Numbered from the stretch's first letter, positions 55,187 through 64,000 are shown. The stretch: 64,000 nucleotides of DNA from Luteimonas colneyensis (GCF_014836665.1 NZ_JACSQJ010000004.1:62001-126000); one strand, 5' to 3'. The notes: a model not told the origin generated them from the letters alone. A program made the numbers and translations.

Positions 55187-56509
55187 ATGAACCGTTTGAA
55201 GAAGCTGCTTCGTGGCGCGGGCCTGGTGCTGCTCCTGGTCGCCTTCCTCGCCGCCTGGATCGTGCTGCCCTGGCCGGCGCTGCTGGCGCTGGCGGTGGCG
55301 TTCGCGCTGTGGATGGTCCTCACCCGCAGCGGCCGCCAGGCCGCGTCGGTGACCGGCGTCGGCGTCAGCACGCTCGGCCAGCGCCTCGGCGCCTCGTCGG
55401 TGGTGGTGATCGGCATCGCCGGCGTGGTCGGCGTGCTGGTCGCGCTGCTGGCGATGGCCGAGGGCTACCGGCACACCGTCAGCAGCAGCGGCGATGAAGC
55501 GACCGCGATCGTGCTGCGCGGCGGCTCCTCGGCCGAGCTGATGTCGGTGATGACGCGCGATGCGATCACCACCATCGAGCGCGCACCGGAGATCGCGCGC
55601 GACGCCGACGGCCGGCCGCTGGCCTCGCCCGAGCTGGTGGTCGCGGCCAACCTGCCGCGGCGCGACAACGCCGCCGAGGACGGCAGCGTGCAGCTGCGCG
55701 GCGTCGGCGACATGGCCTGGGCGGTGCGTCCGAACGTGCAGCTGGTGGAAGGCCGGCGCTTCGAGCCAGGCAAGCGCGAGCTGGTGGTGGGCAAGGGCGC
55801 GCGGCGACAGTTCGCCCGCCTCGAGCCCGGCGCGGAGCTGCGCCTGGGCAACCAGCCCTGGACGGTGGTCGGCGTGTTCGAATCCGGCGACGGCATGGAG
55901 TCCGAGATCTGGGCCGACGCCGAGGTGGTCGCGACCACCTACCGCCGCGGCTCCAGCCGCGCCTCGGTCTTCGCGCGCCTGACGTCGCCGTCGGCGTTCA
56001 ACGCCTTCAAGGCCACGCTCGACGCCGATCCGCGCCTGCAGGTGGAGGCGCAGACCACGCTGGCGTACTTCCAGGGCCAGTCGGCCGGCGTGTCGAAGGT
56101 GCTGAGCATCATCGGCATCGTCGTCGGCTCGATCATGGCGATCGGCGCGGTGTTCGGCGCGCTCAACACCATGTTCGCGACCGTCGCCTCGCGCGCCCGC
56201 GAGATCGCCACCCTGCGCGCGATCGGCTTCCGCGGCATCCCGGTGGTGGTCGCCGTGATGCTGGAAACCATGCTGTTGGCCGCGCTCGGCGGCGTGCTCG
56301 GCGGGCTGCTGGCCTGGCTGGTGTTCAACGGCTACACCGCGTCGACGCTTGCCGGGGGTGTGGCCCAGCTGACGTTCGAGTTCAAGGTGTCGCCGGAGCT
56401 GCTGAGGCAGGGCCTGAAGTGGGCGCTGGCGATCGGCTTCGTCGGCGGCCTGTTCCCGGCGCTGCGCGCGGCCACCATGCCGGTGACCGACGCCCTGCGC
56501 GCGGCGTGA
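55187..56509 (+). CDS. FtsX/MacB-type ABC permease (second)
   Basis: This 440-residue paralogue of the previous permease has two N-terminal hydrophobic helices (about 14-45), a further helix near 70-90, a long periplasmic domain, and three C-terminal helices. The FtsX motif ARAREIATLRAIGFRGIPVV-type stretch and the end LFPALRAATMPVTDALRAA fit the family. The ATG at 55187 follows GGGGAGAG. It closes the four-gene operon. A hairpin shared with rarD (56516-56555) starts 7 bases later. Confidence 0.91.
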   Translation: MNRLKKLLRGAGLVLLLVAFLAAWIVLPWPALLALAVAFALWMVLTRSGRQAASVTGVGVSTLGQRLGASSVVVIGIAGVVGVLVALLAMAEGYRHTVSSSGDEATAIVLRGGSSAELMSVMTRDAITTIERAPEIARDADGRPLASPELVVAANLPRRDNAAEDGSVQLRGVGDMAWAVRPNVQLVEGRRFEPGKRELVVGKGARRQFARLEPGAELRLGNQPWTVVGVFESGDGMESEIWADAEVVATTYRRGSSRASVFARLTSPSAFNAFKATLDADPRLQVEAQTTLAYFQGQSAGVSKVLSIIGIVVGSIMAIGAVFGALNTMFATVASRAREIATLRAIGFRGIPVVVAVMLETMLLAALGGVLGGLLAWLVFNGYTASTLAGGVAQLTFEFKVSPELLRQGLKWALAIGFVGGLFPALRAATMPVTDALRAA

Positions 56510-56515
56510 AACTCG

Positions 56516-56555
56516 CGCCGGCGGATCAGGCCTGCTGCGCCACGATCCGCCGGCG
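56516..56555. terminator. Convergent hairpin at the end of the MacB-like operon and rarD
   Basis: CGCCGGCGGATC and GATCCGCCGGCG form a 12-bp perfect stem with a 16-base loop. It spans the last codons and stop of rarD and lies right after the operon on the other strand, so it could work on both transcripts. Confidence 0.4.
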
Positions 56556-57428
56556 TGCGCGGATGAAGCCGTCGATGGCGAACACCGCCAGGCCGACCCA
56601 GATGACCGCGAAGCCGATGGCGCGGTCGCGATCGAAGGACTCGCCGAACACCAGCACGCCGCACAGCAGCTGCAGCGTCGGCGCCAGGTACTGCAGCAGG
56701 CCGACGGTGGTCAGCGACACCTGGCGCACGGCGTAGGCGAAGCCGATCAGCGGCAGCGCCGTCAGCGCGCCGCCCAGCACCAGCAGCAGGTTGCTGCCCC
56801 AGCCCCAGCGCGCATCGGCGAAGCCGCCCTGCCCGCCCAGCTCCAGCCAGGCCAGCAGCGCCGCCGCCGGCACCAGCAGGTACAGGTTCTCCACGCCCAG
56901 TCCGGCCACCGCGTCGACCTGCGCCTGCCGCCGGATCAGCCCGTAGAAGGCGAACGAGGTGGCCAGCGCCAGCGCGATCCAGGGGAAGCTGCCGTAGTTG
57001 AAGGTCAGCCAGAGCACGCCGCAGGCCGCCAGCGCGACCGCCACCCACTGCGCCGGCAGCAGCCGCTCGCGCAGGAACACCACGCCGATCACCACGTTGA
57101 GCAGCGGGTTGATGAAGTAGCCCAGGCTGGTCTCGACCACGTGGCCGGCGTTGACCGCCCAGACGTACAGGCTCCAGTTGAAGCCGATCAGCAGGCCCGA
57201 GGCCAGCAGCATGCCGGCCAGCCGCGGCTGCGCGAACACCGCGCGCAGCCAGCCGCGCCCGCGGGTGAGCGTGAGGTAGGCGGCGACCAGCAGCGCCGAC
57301 CACAGCGCGCGGTGCAGCACCACCTGCAGCGAGGGCACGTGCTTGAGCAGGTGCCAGTACAGCGGCATCAGGCCCCAGATGACGAAGGCCGCGACCGCCA
57401 TCCACAGGCCGCGGGTGCGTGCGTCCAT
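56526..57428 (-). CDS. rarD: RarD-type EamA transporter
   Basis: This 300-residue drug/metabolite transporter has ten predicted helices. The start MDARTRGLWMAVAAFVIWGL and MPLYWHLLKHV, the motif NWSLYVWAVNAGHVVETSLG and the later ASLGYFINPLLNV are the RarD (chloramphenicol-sensitive) subgroup pattern. It may export amino acids or other small molecules. The ATG at 57428 is separated from the preceding EamA gene by 2 bases, so the two exporters are probably co-transcribed. Confidence 0.9.
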   Translation of the reverse strand: MDARTRGLWMAVAAFVIWGLMPLYWHLLKHVPSLQVVLHRALWSALLVAAYLTLTRGRGWLRAVFAQPRLAGMLLASGLLIGFNWSLYVWAVNAGHVVETSLGYFINPLLNVVIGVVFLRERLLPAQWVAVALAACGVLWLTFNYGSFPWIALALATSFAFYGLIRRQAQVDAVAGLGVENLYLLVPAAALLAWLELGGQGGFADARWGWGSNLLLVLGGALTALPLIGFAYAVRQVSLTTVGLLQYLAPTLQLLCGVLVFGESFDRDRAIGFAVIWVGLAVFAIDGFIRARRRIVAQQA

Positions 57429-57430
57429 GC

Positions 57431-58456
57431 TCAACGGCGCGCTCCGGAGTCGACGAGTGGCGCGGCGGCGGCCGCGTCCGGGGCAGGCGCCGCGTCCGCG
57501 GTCGAGGCCGCGATCGGCTCGGCCACGGTCGACGGGGCCGGCTGTGGCGGCGCGCGGCGGCGCGCGCTGGCGATCGTGATCGCGACCACGCCGGCCAGGA
57601 TCACCGCCATCGCGCCGAGGTCGTGGGCGCTGAAGCGTTCGCCGGCCAGCAGGGTGCCGAGCAGCACCGCGATCACCGGATTGACGTAGGCGTAGCTGCC
57701 CAGCAGGGTCGCGCGCACGTTCTGCAGCAGCCAGGCATAGGCCGAAAACGCCACGATCGAGCCGAACACGGCCAGGTAGGACACCGCCAGCCAGCCGCGC
57801 GGCGTCGGCATGGCCTCGATGCGCTCGCCGAGCAGGCCGCCGGCCATCGTGAGCAGCACGCCGCCGCAGAGCATCTGCGCGGCGGCGGCCATGAACGGCG
57901 ACGGCAGCGCGCGCCCGCGGCTCCAGACCGAGCCGAAGGCCCAGGCCAGCGGCGCCACCAGCAGCGCGGCCAGGCCCACCGGCGACGCGGTGAGCGAGCT
58001 GCCGGCGTTGAGCCAGGCGACGCCGGCGAAGCCGATCGCCAGGCCGACGACCTCGAGCCGCGACGGCCGCTCGCCACGCAGCGCCGCGAACAGCCCGATC
58101 CACAGCGGGCACGAGGCCACCGCCACCGCGGCCAGCCCCGACGAGACCGTCTGCTGCGCGATGCAGACCATGCCGTTGCCGAGGCCCAGCAGCAGCAGGC
58201 CCATGACCCACAGGTCGCGCCACTGCGTGCGCGTGGGCGCAGGCACCCCGCGCAGGCGCAGCAGCGCATACAGCAGTCCGCCTGCGACCAGGAACCTGCA
58301 GCCCGCCATCAGCAGCGGCGGCCAGCCGCCCTCCAGCGCGAAGCGGATGCCGAGGTAGGTCGAACCCCAGACGACGTAGACCGCACCCAGCGCGAGCACG
58401 ACCGCGGTCGCGCCCGGAGGCGTGCGGGAAGGGAGGGACGGCGAAGCGGCACCCAT
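57431..58456 (-). CDS. EamA-family exporter (YedA-like)
   Basis: This 341-residue protein has ten helices in two EamA repeats (AVYVVWGSTYLGIRFALEGG in the first, YLAVFGSIVAFSAYAWLLQN in the second). The C-terminus is a long cytoplasmic Ala/Pro tail (about 45 residues). It resembles YedA/homoserine-threonine exporters; the substrate is unknown. The ATG at 58456 is chosen; the in-frame ATG at 58519 would add 21 basic residues without a ribosome-binding site. A REP-type inverted repeat lies upstream. Confidence 0.87.
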   Translation of the reverse strand: MGAASPSLPSRTPPGATAVVLALGAVYVVWGSTYLGIRFALEGGWPPLLMAGCRFLVAGGLLYALLRLRGVPAPTRTQWRDLWVMGLLLLGLGNGMVCIAQQTVSSGLAAVAVASCPLWIGLFAALRGERPSRLEVVGLAIGFAGVAWLNAGSSLTASPVGLAALLVAPLAWAFGSVWSRGRALPSPFMAAAAQMLCGGVLLTMAGGLLGERIEAMPTPRGWLAVSYLAVFGSIVAFSAYAWLLQNVRATLLGSYAYVNPVIAVLLGTLLAGERFSAHDLGAMAVILAGVVAITIASARRRAPPQPAPSTVAEPIAASTADAAPAPDAAAAAPLVDSGARR

Positions 58457-58539
58457 GGCGCGGTCCGGAACGTGTTCTGGGGGAGGAAGACGGCGGGAAC
58501 CCGCCGACCGGTCCGGCATTCTACGCCGCCGGCGCCGCG

Positions 58540-58619
58540 CCTGTAGGAGCAGCTACAGCTGCGACGGCGCCCGGCCCGGCGTCGGAGGAAGCGGTCGCAG
58601 CTATAGCTGCTCCTACAGG
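58540..58619. repeat. REP/BIME-like inverted repeat
   Basis: Two 26-base arms (58540-58565 and 58594-58619) are inverted copies matching at 25 of 26 positions, around a 28-base centre. Each arm is itself a small palindrome with the core CAGCTACAGCTGCGAC (CAGCTATAGCTGCGAC in the right arm). It lies between the prc stop and the EamA start. The same core occurs at 11823-11844. No RAYT transposase is in the window. Confidence 0.85.
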
Positions 58620-58639
58620 CTGTGCCGTGGTGACAGGAC

Positions 58640-60826
58640 TCAGCGGGCCCAGCGGCCCGGTCCGGTCGACTCCGGCAGCACCACGCCCGACAGCTTGCGG
58701 TCGGCGTCGAGCAGGCGCACGGCGTCGGCGAGGATGGCAGCGGACTCGCGCAGCAGCGGATCCGGGCGCTTCTCGGCGGCGTCCTCGCGCGCGGTGTCGG
58801 TGGCGATGTCGCGCTCGTTGGCGGTCAGGCCATCGTCGTCGGCCAGTTCCGCCAGCGGGTCGAGGTCCAGGCCCAGGCGCTTGCGCTCTTCCTGGCGCTG
58901 CGTGCGCTTGGCGGCCTGGCGGTCGCGCTCGGCGCGGCGCTCGGCCTCGTTGAGCGAGATGTACTCCTTCTCGGCCTCGGCGCGGAACTCGGCCACGTCC
59001 TCCTTCCACCACTGGAACTCGCGGTCGACCGCCACGCGTGCCGCATGCAGCTCGCCCAGCCGCGGCAGCAGCGGCGCGAAGTTGCCGTAGCGGATGTGCT
59101 GCACCGCGGAGATGCGGGTCCACGGCAGCGCGTTGTCATAGGTGCTTTCGCCGAACTCGCTGCCGTTGACCGTGGCCGGGAAGCGGACGTCGGGCACCAC
59201 GCCCTTGTTCTGCGTGCTGCTGCCGCCGGGCAGGAAGAACTGCGCGATGGTCATCTTGACCTGGCCGTGGCGCGCGCCCTCGTTGGCCGGCCAGCGGTCG
59301 AGGTCGAACAGGTTCTGCACCGTGCCCTTGCCGAAGGTCGTCTCGCCGATGACCAGGCCGCGGCCGTAGTCCTGGATGGCGCCGGCCACGATCTCCGAAG
59401 CCGAGGCCGAGGCGCGATTCACCAGCACCGCCAGCGGCCCGTCCCAGGCGACGCCGGCCTTGCGGTCGGACTCCACGTTGACGCGGCCGCCCGACTCGCG
59501 CACCTGCACCACCGGGCCGGTGTCGATGAACAGGCCGGTCAGTTCAACCGCCTCGTTGAGCGAGCCGCCGCCGTTGTTGCGCAGGTCCAGCACCACGCCG
59601 TCGAGGTCCTTGCCGCGGAACTCGCCGAGGATGCGCGCCACGTCGCGGGTGGCCGAGGCGTAGTCGCCGTTGCGGCTGCGGCGACCCTCGAAGTCCTGGT
59701 AGAACGCCGGCAGCTCGATCACGCCGATGCGCCGGGCGTCGCCGGCGGGGCCGGCCGGGATGTCGAGCACCTTGGACTTCGCGGCCTGTTCCTCCAGCCG
59801 CACCTTGGCGCGCGTCAGCGTGATCCTCACCGGCTCGCTGTCGAGCAGCGCTTCCACCGGCACCACGTCCAGCCGCACCTGGCTGCCCGCCTTGCCCTTG
59901 ATCCTGTCGACCACGTCGTCGATGCGCCAGCCGATCACGTCCTCCATCGGCCCGCTGCTGCCCTGGCCGACGCCGACGATGCGGTCGCCCGGCGTGAACT
60001 TGCCGCTGCCCGCGGCCGGGCCGCCGGCGATCAGCTCGCGGATGACCACCACGTCGTCCTGCTTCTGCAGCTGCGCGCCGATGCCTTCCAGCGACAGCGA
60101 CATGCTCTGGGTGAACAGGTCCGCGGTGCGCGGGTTGAAGTAGTCGGTGTGCGGATCGATCGAGGCCGTGTAGGCATTGAGGAAGGTCTGGAACGCGTCT
60201 TCCTGGTTGAGCTGGGCGACGCTGGTGGCCATGTTGGCGTAGCGCTTGTCGAGCGTGGCGCGGATCTCGGCGGGCTCCTTGCCGGCCAGCTTCAGGCGCA
60301 GCCAGTCGTTGCGCACCGACTTCCGCCACAGCGCGTCGAGTTCGGCCTGGTCCTTGGCCCACGCCGCGTCCTCGCGGTCGTAGTACCAGCGCTCGTCGGC
60401 GTCGAAGTCGAAGATGTCCTGGCCCAGCAGGTCGCGCGCGTACTGCACGCGTTCGGCCACGCGCTGCTTGTAGATCGCGTACATCTCCATCGCCGCCGCG
60501 GTATCGCCCTCGCGCACGGCCTCGCCCAGCGTCGCCTCGTGGCGCCGGAAGCGCGCGACGTCGGCGGCGTCGAGGAACAGCTTGTTGCCGTCCAGCGCCT
60601 CGAGGTAGCGGCGGAAGATGTCCTGCGACAGCGTGGCGTCCAGCCCGCGCGGGCGGTAGGCGTAGCGGCTGTCCGAGAGCAGGCCGTAGACCAGCTTCGA
60701 GGTGGTGGCGTGGTCGGTCGAGGGACCGGCCGGGATCGCATCGCCGCCCGACCGCGCCATCAGCGCCAGGGGCATGGCCAGCGCCAGGGCGACGACGGAG
60801 GTGGACAGGGCTTGGCGTGCTTTCAT
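58640..60826 (-). CDS. prc: Carboxy-terminal processing protease (Prc/Tsp)
   Basis: This 728-residue periplasmic protease trims or degrades proteins from the C-terminus. It has a signal peptide (about 1-25), an N-terminal helical domain, a PDZ domain (about residues 245-335, with GIGAQLQKQDD and PGDRIVGVGQG), and the catalytic S41 domain. The nucleophile serine lies in VLVNRASASASEIVAGA and the lysine in IGETTFGKGTVQN. A long charged helical C-terminal domain (KEDVAEFRAEAEKEYISL-like) matches E. coli Prc. The ATG is 60826. 166 gene-free bases separate it from lipA upstream. Confidence 0.95.
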   Translation of the reverse strand: MKARQALSTSVVALALAMPLALMARSGGDAIPAGPSTDHATTSKLVYGLLSDSRYAYRPRGLDATLSQDIFRRYLEALDGNKLFLDAADVARFRRHEATLGEAVREGDTAAAMEMYAIYKQRVAERVQYARDLLGQDIFDFDADERWYYDREDAAWAKDQAELDALWRKSVRNDWLRLKLAGKEPAEIRATLDKRYANMATSVAQLNQEDAFQTFLNAYTASIDPHTDYFNPRTADLFTQSMSLSLEGIGAQLQKQDDVVVIRELIAGGPAAGSGKFTPGDRIVGVGQGSSGPMEDVIGWRIDDVVDRIKGKAGSQVRLDVVPVEALLDSEPVRITLTRAKVRLEEQAAKSKVLDIPAGPAGDARRIGVIELPAFYQDFEGRRSRNGDYASATRDVARILGEFRGKDLDGVVLDLRNNGGGSLNEAVELTGLFIDTGPVVQVRESGGRVNVESDRKAGVAWDGPLAVLVNRASASASEIVAGAIQDYGRGLVIGETTFGKGTVQNLFDLDRWPANEGARHGQVKMTIAQFFLPGGSSTQNKGVVPDVRFPATVNGSEFGESTYDNALPWTRISAVQHIRYGNFAPLLPRLGELHAARVAVDREFQWWKEDVAEFRAEAEKEYISLNEAERRAERDRQAAKRTQRQEERKRLGLDLDPLAELADDDGLTANERDIATDTAREDAAEKRPDPLLRESAAILADAVRLLDADRKLSGVVLPESTGPGRWAR

Positions 60827-60992
60827 GGACAGTGCTCGGTGCTCACGTGGGGAGGCGTCGCGTCATGCGCCAACATGGCCAGCCGGTGACGGGCTGCACA
60901 GTGCTGGAAGTCGCATGGAACGCCCTCGAGCCACTCTAACCGCGGCCCAGTGGCAAGGTGTGAACAATTCGCCAAGCGGCGCGAAGCCGCGT

Positions 60993-62003
60993 TCAGCCGG
61001 CGACGCCGGCCCCCGCGGCCTGCCGGTCGGCGTGGTAGGACGAACGCACCAGCGGCCCGGAGGCGACGTGGGTGAAGCCCAGCGCCATGCCGTAGTCCTC
61101 GAAGGCCTTGAACTCGTCCGGCGTCCAGTAGCGCAGCACCGGGTGGTGGTGCGCGCTGGGCTGCAGGTACTGCCCGATGGTGACCATGTCGACGTCGTGC
61201 GCGCGCAGGTCGCGCAGGGTGGCTTCCACCTGCTCCCGGGTCTCGCCCAGGCCGAGCATGATCCCCGACTTGGTGGCGACCTCCGGGTGCTGGGCCTTGA
61301 AGCGCTGCAGCAGGGTCAGCGACCACTGGTAGTCCGCGCCGGGGCGCACGTTGCGGTACAGGTCGGGCACGGTCTCGACGTTGTGGTTGAAGACGTCGGG
61401 CGGGTTGGCGGCCAGGATCTCCAGCGCGCGGTCCATGCGCCCCTTGCCACGGAAGTCCGGGGTGAGGATCTCGATCTTCGTGGCCGGCGTCTGCGCGCGG
61501 ATGGCGGTGATGCAGTCGACGAAGTGCTGGGCGCCGCCGTCGCGCAGGTCGTCGCGGTCGACCGAGGTCACCACCACGTACTTCAGGCCCATGTCGGCGA
61601 CGGTCTCGGCCAGGCGGCGCGGCTCGTCGGCGTCGGGCGGCTTCGGCCGGCCGTGGGCCACGTCGCAGAAGCTGCAGCGGCGGGTGCAGACCTCGCCGAG
61701 GATCATGAAGGTGGCGGTGCCGTGTCCGAAGCACTCGTGGATGTTCGGGCAGCTCGCGTCCTCGCAGACGGTGACCAGGCGGTTCTCGCGCAGCTTCGAC
61801 TTCAGCGCCGCGACCGCGCCGTTGGACGGGATCCGCACCCGGATCCACGACGGCTTGCGCAGCACGGGCGCGTCCACGAACTCCACCGGCGAACGCGCGA
61901 TCTTGTCGCCCGCCACCTGCTTCACCCCCGGCACCAGCGACGGCGGCGCGGCGTCGACCACGTTCAGCGGGATGGAGCGGGAGTTTTGGGCGGTATCGGA
62001 CAT
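60993..62003 (-). CDS. lipA: Lipoyl synthase
   Basis: This 336-residue radical-SAM enzyme inserts two sulphurs into octanoyl groups to form lipoate. Both iron-sulphur clusters are visible: the auxiliary set [14 protein letters not shown] and the radical-SAM [10 protein letters not shown]. The conserved C-terminal SSYHADRQ provides the serine ligand. The ATG at 62003 is preferred; the longer frame upstream adds residues coded by an inverted repeat (62012-62150). It follows lipB, as in many proteobacteria, and its product serves the E2 protein at 9900-11321. Confidence 0.96.
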   Translation of the reverse strand: MSDTAQNSRSIPLNVVDAAPPSLVPGVKQVAGDKIARSPVEFVDAPVLRKPSWIRVRIPSNGAVAALKSKLRENRLVTVCEDASCPNIHECFGHGTATFMILGEVCTRRCSFCDVAHGRPKPPDADEPRRLAETVADMGLKYVVVTSVDRDDLRDGGAQHFVDCITAIRAQTPATKIEILTPDFRGKGRMDRALEILAANPPDVFNHNVETVPDLYRNVRPGADYQWSLTLLQRFKAQHPEVATKSGIMLGLGETREQVEATLRDLRAHDVDMVTIGQYLQPSAHHHPVLRYWTPDEFKAFEDYGMALGFTHVASGPLVRSSYHADRQAAGAGVAG

Positions 62004-62011
62004 GTTTTCTC

Positions 62012-62150
62012 TTGCCACGGATGAACGCGGATCACGCGGATTTACACGGATAAGGCAAAAGCCAAGGCAGGCATGTTCAGGGGCGAGGCTCTTCCATCTG
62101 TTTTCGCTTTATCCGCGTGAATCCGCGTGATCCGCGTTCATCCGTGGCAA
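62012..62150. repeat. Long inverted repeat between lipA and lipB
   Basis: The arms (62012-62060 and 62102-62150) are 49 bases each and match at 45 positions in inverted orientation; the first 31 are identical. The centre is 41 bases. Each arm contains short tandem units (ACGCGGAT and variants), a pattern unlike the REP repeat elsewhere here. The right arm encodes the last residues and stop of LipB. Confidence 0.85.
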
Positions 62151-62819
62151 AAGCGCTTGCTCTTCCGCAGCCTCGACAGGCGCGAGACCGAACTGCGCGG
62201 CAAGCGCCGCGACCAGCGGGGCCTGGGCGGCGTGGAGGCTTGCGGGACCGCCGCATTCTACCACCGAGGTCACGTCCAGCCCGGCGTAGCCGCAAGGGTT
62301 GATGCGGCGGAAGGGCTCGAGGTCCATGGCGATGTTGAAGGCCAGGCCGTGGAAGCTGCGGCCGTGGCGGACGCGGATGCCGAGCGCGGCGATCTTGGCG
62401 CCACTGTCGACGTAGACGCCCGGCGCGCCCTCGCGGCGCTGCGCGTGGATGTCCCAGCCGGCCAGGGTGTCGATGATCGCCTGCTCGATGCGGCAGACGT
62501 AGTCGCGCACGCCGATCCCCAGCCGCTTCAGGTCCAGCAGCGGATAGGCCACCAGCTGGCCGGGGCCGTGGTAGGTGACCTGTCCGCCGCGGTCGACCTT
62601 GAGCACCGGGATGTCGCCGGGCAGCAGCACATGCTCCGGCTTGCCGGCCTGGCCGAGGGTGAACACCGGATCGTGCTCGACCAGCCACAGCTCGTCGGGC
62701 GTGTCGGCATCGCGCGCATCGGTGAACGCCTGCATCGCGCGCCACACCGGCGCGTATTCCATCCGGCCGAGGTCGCGCACCCGCAGCGGCCGTGCCTCCA
62801 CGGCGGCTACAGCGTCCAC
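62109..62819 (-). CDS. lipB: Octanoyl-ACP:protein transferase
   Basis: This 236-residue transferase moves octanoate from acyl carrier protein to lipoyl domains, the step before LipA. Motifs are [40 protein letters not shown] (catalytic lysine) and [13 protein letters not shown] (catalytic cysteine). The final residues ([11 protein letters not shown]) and stop lie inside a 49-base repeat arm, so the tail is repeat-derived. A GTG at 62819 overlaps ybeD by 13 bases; a later in-frame GTG is possible. Order ybeD-lipB-lipA is the usual one. Confidence 0.95.
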   Translation of the reverse strand: MDAVAAVEARPLRVRDLGRMEYAPVWRAMQAFTDARDADTPDELWLVEHDPVFTLGQAGKPEHVLLPGDIPVLKVDRGGQVTYHGPGQLVAYPLLDLKRLGIGVRDYVCRIEQAIIDTLAGWDIHAQRREGAPGVYVDSGAKIAALGIRVRHGRSFHGLAFNIAMDLEPFRRINPCGYAGLDVTSVVECGGPASLHAAQAPLVAALAAQFGLAPVEAAEEQALLPRMNADHADSRG

Positions 62820-63085
62820 TTCACCTCGGGATGCTCGCGCAGCGCGGCGTGCGCGCTCTCGTATTCCTCGCGAGAGTTGGCGCGGAAGCTCAGGCGCACG
62901 GACACGAAGCGTCCGTTGCTGGACGGCCGGCTGGTCAGCGTCTCGTGCAGCACCGTCAGCCCGGCCGCGCGCAGCAGGTTCGGCACTTCCACCTCGAGCC
63001 CGGCCGAGGCCGGTCCCATCGCGGTGATCTCGAAGTCGCCGGGGAACTGGAAGCCGTGTTCAGGGTTGTCGGACTTGATTTCCAT
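62807..63085 (-). CDS. ybeD: YbeD/DUF493-family protein
   Basis: This 92-residue cytosolic protein has an ACT-like beta-alpha-beta fold. Visible family motifs are [27 protein letters not shown] and [17 protein letters not shown] at the C-terminus. YbeD sits next to lipB in many proteobacteria; its function is not known but the link to lipoate metabolism is often noted. The ATG at 63085 is chosen because the upstream frame is arginine-rich and unlike the family. Its stop overlaps the lipB start. Confidence 0.92.
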   Translation of the reverse strand: MEIKSDNPEHGFQFPGDFEITAMGPASAGLEVEVPNLLRAAGLTVLHETLTSRPSSNGRFVSVRLSFRANSREEYESAHAALREHPEVKWTL

Positions 63086-63214
63086 GCCACCGATTATGGG
63101 CCCGCGGGCGCGCGATCCCAATGCCACGGCTGGAACGTGCCGGCCCGGCGGCGGCCGCTCCCGTCGGGGCCTGCCGTATTGCGAGGAACCGGACCCGAAT
63201 CCCAAGGAGCCCCC

Positions 63215-64000
63215 ATGCCCCGCACGTCTCTCGCCGTTCTCGCCGCCTGCCTGCTGGCCGCGCCCCCGCTGGCCCTGGCGCAGGCGGCCACGGACGTCCC
63301 GGTCTGCCAGCGCAGCCTGGGCACCCTCGCCGTCATCGAACCCACCGGCCAGAACTGGTGGACCGGCCAGCGCCTGCCCTCGCCCGCGGCGCTGATCAAG
63401 GTCTACGTCAACCGCTCGCGCTGCTTCACCCTGGTCGATCGCGGCACCGGCATGCGCGCGATGCAGGCCGAACGCGCGCTGGCCGAATCAGGCGAGCTGC
63501 GCGGCGGTTCCAACATCGGCAAGGGCCAGGTCCGCGCCGCGGACTACGTGCTGGTGCCCGACGTGGTGTCGCAGAACCGCAACGCGGGCGGCACCAACAT
63601 CGGCGGTATCGTCGGCGGCCTGCTCGGCAACCGCCGCGCCGCGGCGGTGGTCGGCGGCGTCAACCTCAAGCGCAGCAGCGCCGACGTCGTGCTGACCGTC
63701 ACCGACGCGCGCTCGTCCGAACAGGTGGCGATGGCCGAGGGCCACGCCACGAAGACCGATGTCGGCTGGCGCGGCGGCGGCGGCGGGATCGGCGGCGCGC
63801 TGCTCGCCGGCGGCGCCTCGGGCTACGCCAATACCGAGATCGGCCAGGTGGTGGCCCAGGCCTATATCCAGGCGTATTCCGACCTGGTCGCCCAGCTCGG
63901 CGGGCTGCCCACCGACGCGTCGGCCGCGAACGTGGCCCAGGCGGTGACGATGACCCGGCCGGGCCGGCTGCTGGCCTCGGCCGACGGCAGCGGTGCCGCC
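63215..64000 (+). CDS. CsgG-like exported protein (3' end outside window)
   Basis: The first 262 codons of a gene open to the window edge. The product has a signal peptide (cleavage about ALA-QA, residue 23), then a CsgG/HfaB-like pattern: LGTLAVIEPTGQNW, LIKVYVNRSRCFTLVDRG, ADYVLVPDVVSQNRN, a Gly-rich patch GGIVGGLLG and the ADVVLTVTDARSSEQV strand. CsgG-type proteins form outer-membrane secretion pores or assembly factors; no curli genes are in view. There is no lipobox at the usual site, so it may be periplasmic. AAGGAG precedes the ATG. Confidence 0.78.
   Translation, partial: MPRTSLAVLAACLLAAPPLALAQAATDVPVCQRSLGTLAVIEPTGQNWWTGQRLPSPAALIKVYVNRSRCFTLVDRGTGMRAMQAERALAESGELRGGSNIGKGQVRAADYVLVPDVVSQNRNAGGTNIGGIVGGLLGNRRAAAVVGGVNLKRSSADVVLTVTDARSSEQVAMAEGHATKTDVGWRGGGGGIGGALLAGGASGYANTEIGQVVAQAYIQAYSDLVAQLGGLPTDASAANVAQAVTMTRPGRLLASADGSGAA

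Overview
The window is ordinary-looking chromosome from a very GC-rich gammaproteobacterium. I read it as a member of the Xanthomonadaceae/Lysobacteraceae (Luteimonas, Lysobacter or a relative). The evidence is a tryptophan 2,3-dioxygenase whose key residues fall at the X. campestris numbering (H55, Y113, R117, H240, T254), an extended tryptophanyl-tRNA synthetase, a class II ribonucleotide reductase split into NrdJa and NrdJb, and dispersed palindromic repeats of the type common in this group. Coding density is very high. Because stop codons are rare at this GC content, very long false reading frames run opposite or across real genes. I see no insertion sequence, prophage, integrase, CRISPR array or rRNA. 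There is one tRNA (Thr, UGU).

Layout, left to right. 1-3.7 kb (minus): two POT-family peptide transporters (the first cut by the window edge), a CbiM-like membrane permease and tryptophan dioxygenase. 3.8-11.3 kb (plus): a large secreted nuclease, then an E1alpha/E1beta/E2 2-oxoacid dehydrogenase operon. 11.4-19 kb: a VOC protein, a metallo-beta-lactamase-fold hydrolase, trpS, a CsbD stress protein, an entericidin-like lipoprotein, arginase, tRNA-Thr and the birA-coaX-SPOR operon. 19-24 kb: a secreted small protein with an MtfA-type peptidase, a PepSY-like/phoP/phoQ group and dusA. 24-28 kb: a copper module made of a CopZ-like chaperone, cueR and copA, with a near-perfect CueR promoter, next to an NlpE-like lipoprotein. 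28.9-35 kb: an EF-hand protein, a sugar dehydrogenase, lipoproteins, a YbjN protein and a PLP decarboxylase. 35-39 kb: nrdJb, a histone H1-like gene and nrdJa, with an NrdR-type double-box promoter. 39.5-46 kb (plus): an HtrA protease, a YqjD/YqjE/YqjK-like trio, an AI-2E-family permease, a HAD hydrolase and an M17 aminopeptidase. 46-56.5 kb: two divergent export systems. One is an ABC-2 exporter with an amidohydrolase and a DesK/DesR-like pair; the other is a MacAB-like adaptor, ATPase and two permeases. 56.5-64 kb: two EamA exporters, the Prc protease, ybeD-lipB-lipA, and the start of a CsgG-like secreted protein.

The observations most worth following up are these. (1) nrdJb carries an A9 run (T9 on the plus strand, 35381-35389), and a -1 slip there meets a stop two codons later. 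This resembles the dnaX tau/gamma arrangement and would remove the cysteine-rich tail. (2) Two NrdR-like boxes overlay a good sigma-70 promoter for nrdJa, followed by a long structured leader without a recognisable B12 box. (3) A 139-bp inverted repeat between lipA and lipB supplies the stop codon and last residues of LipB. (4) A REP-like repeat occurs as a full inverted pair at 58.5 kb and as a half unit ending the hydrolase gene at 11.8 kb. (5) Two MerR-type promoters with 19-bp spacers head copA and the CopZ-like gene. I found no clear new multi-gene defence or biosynthetic system.
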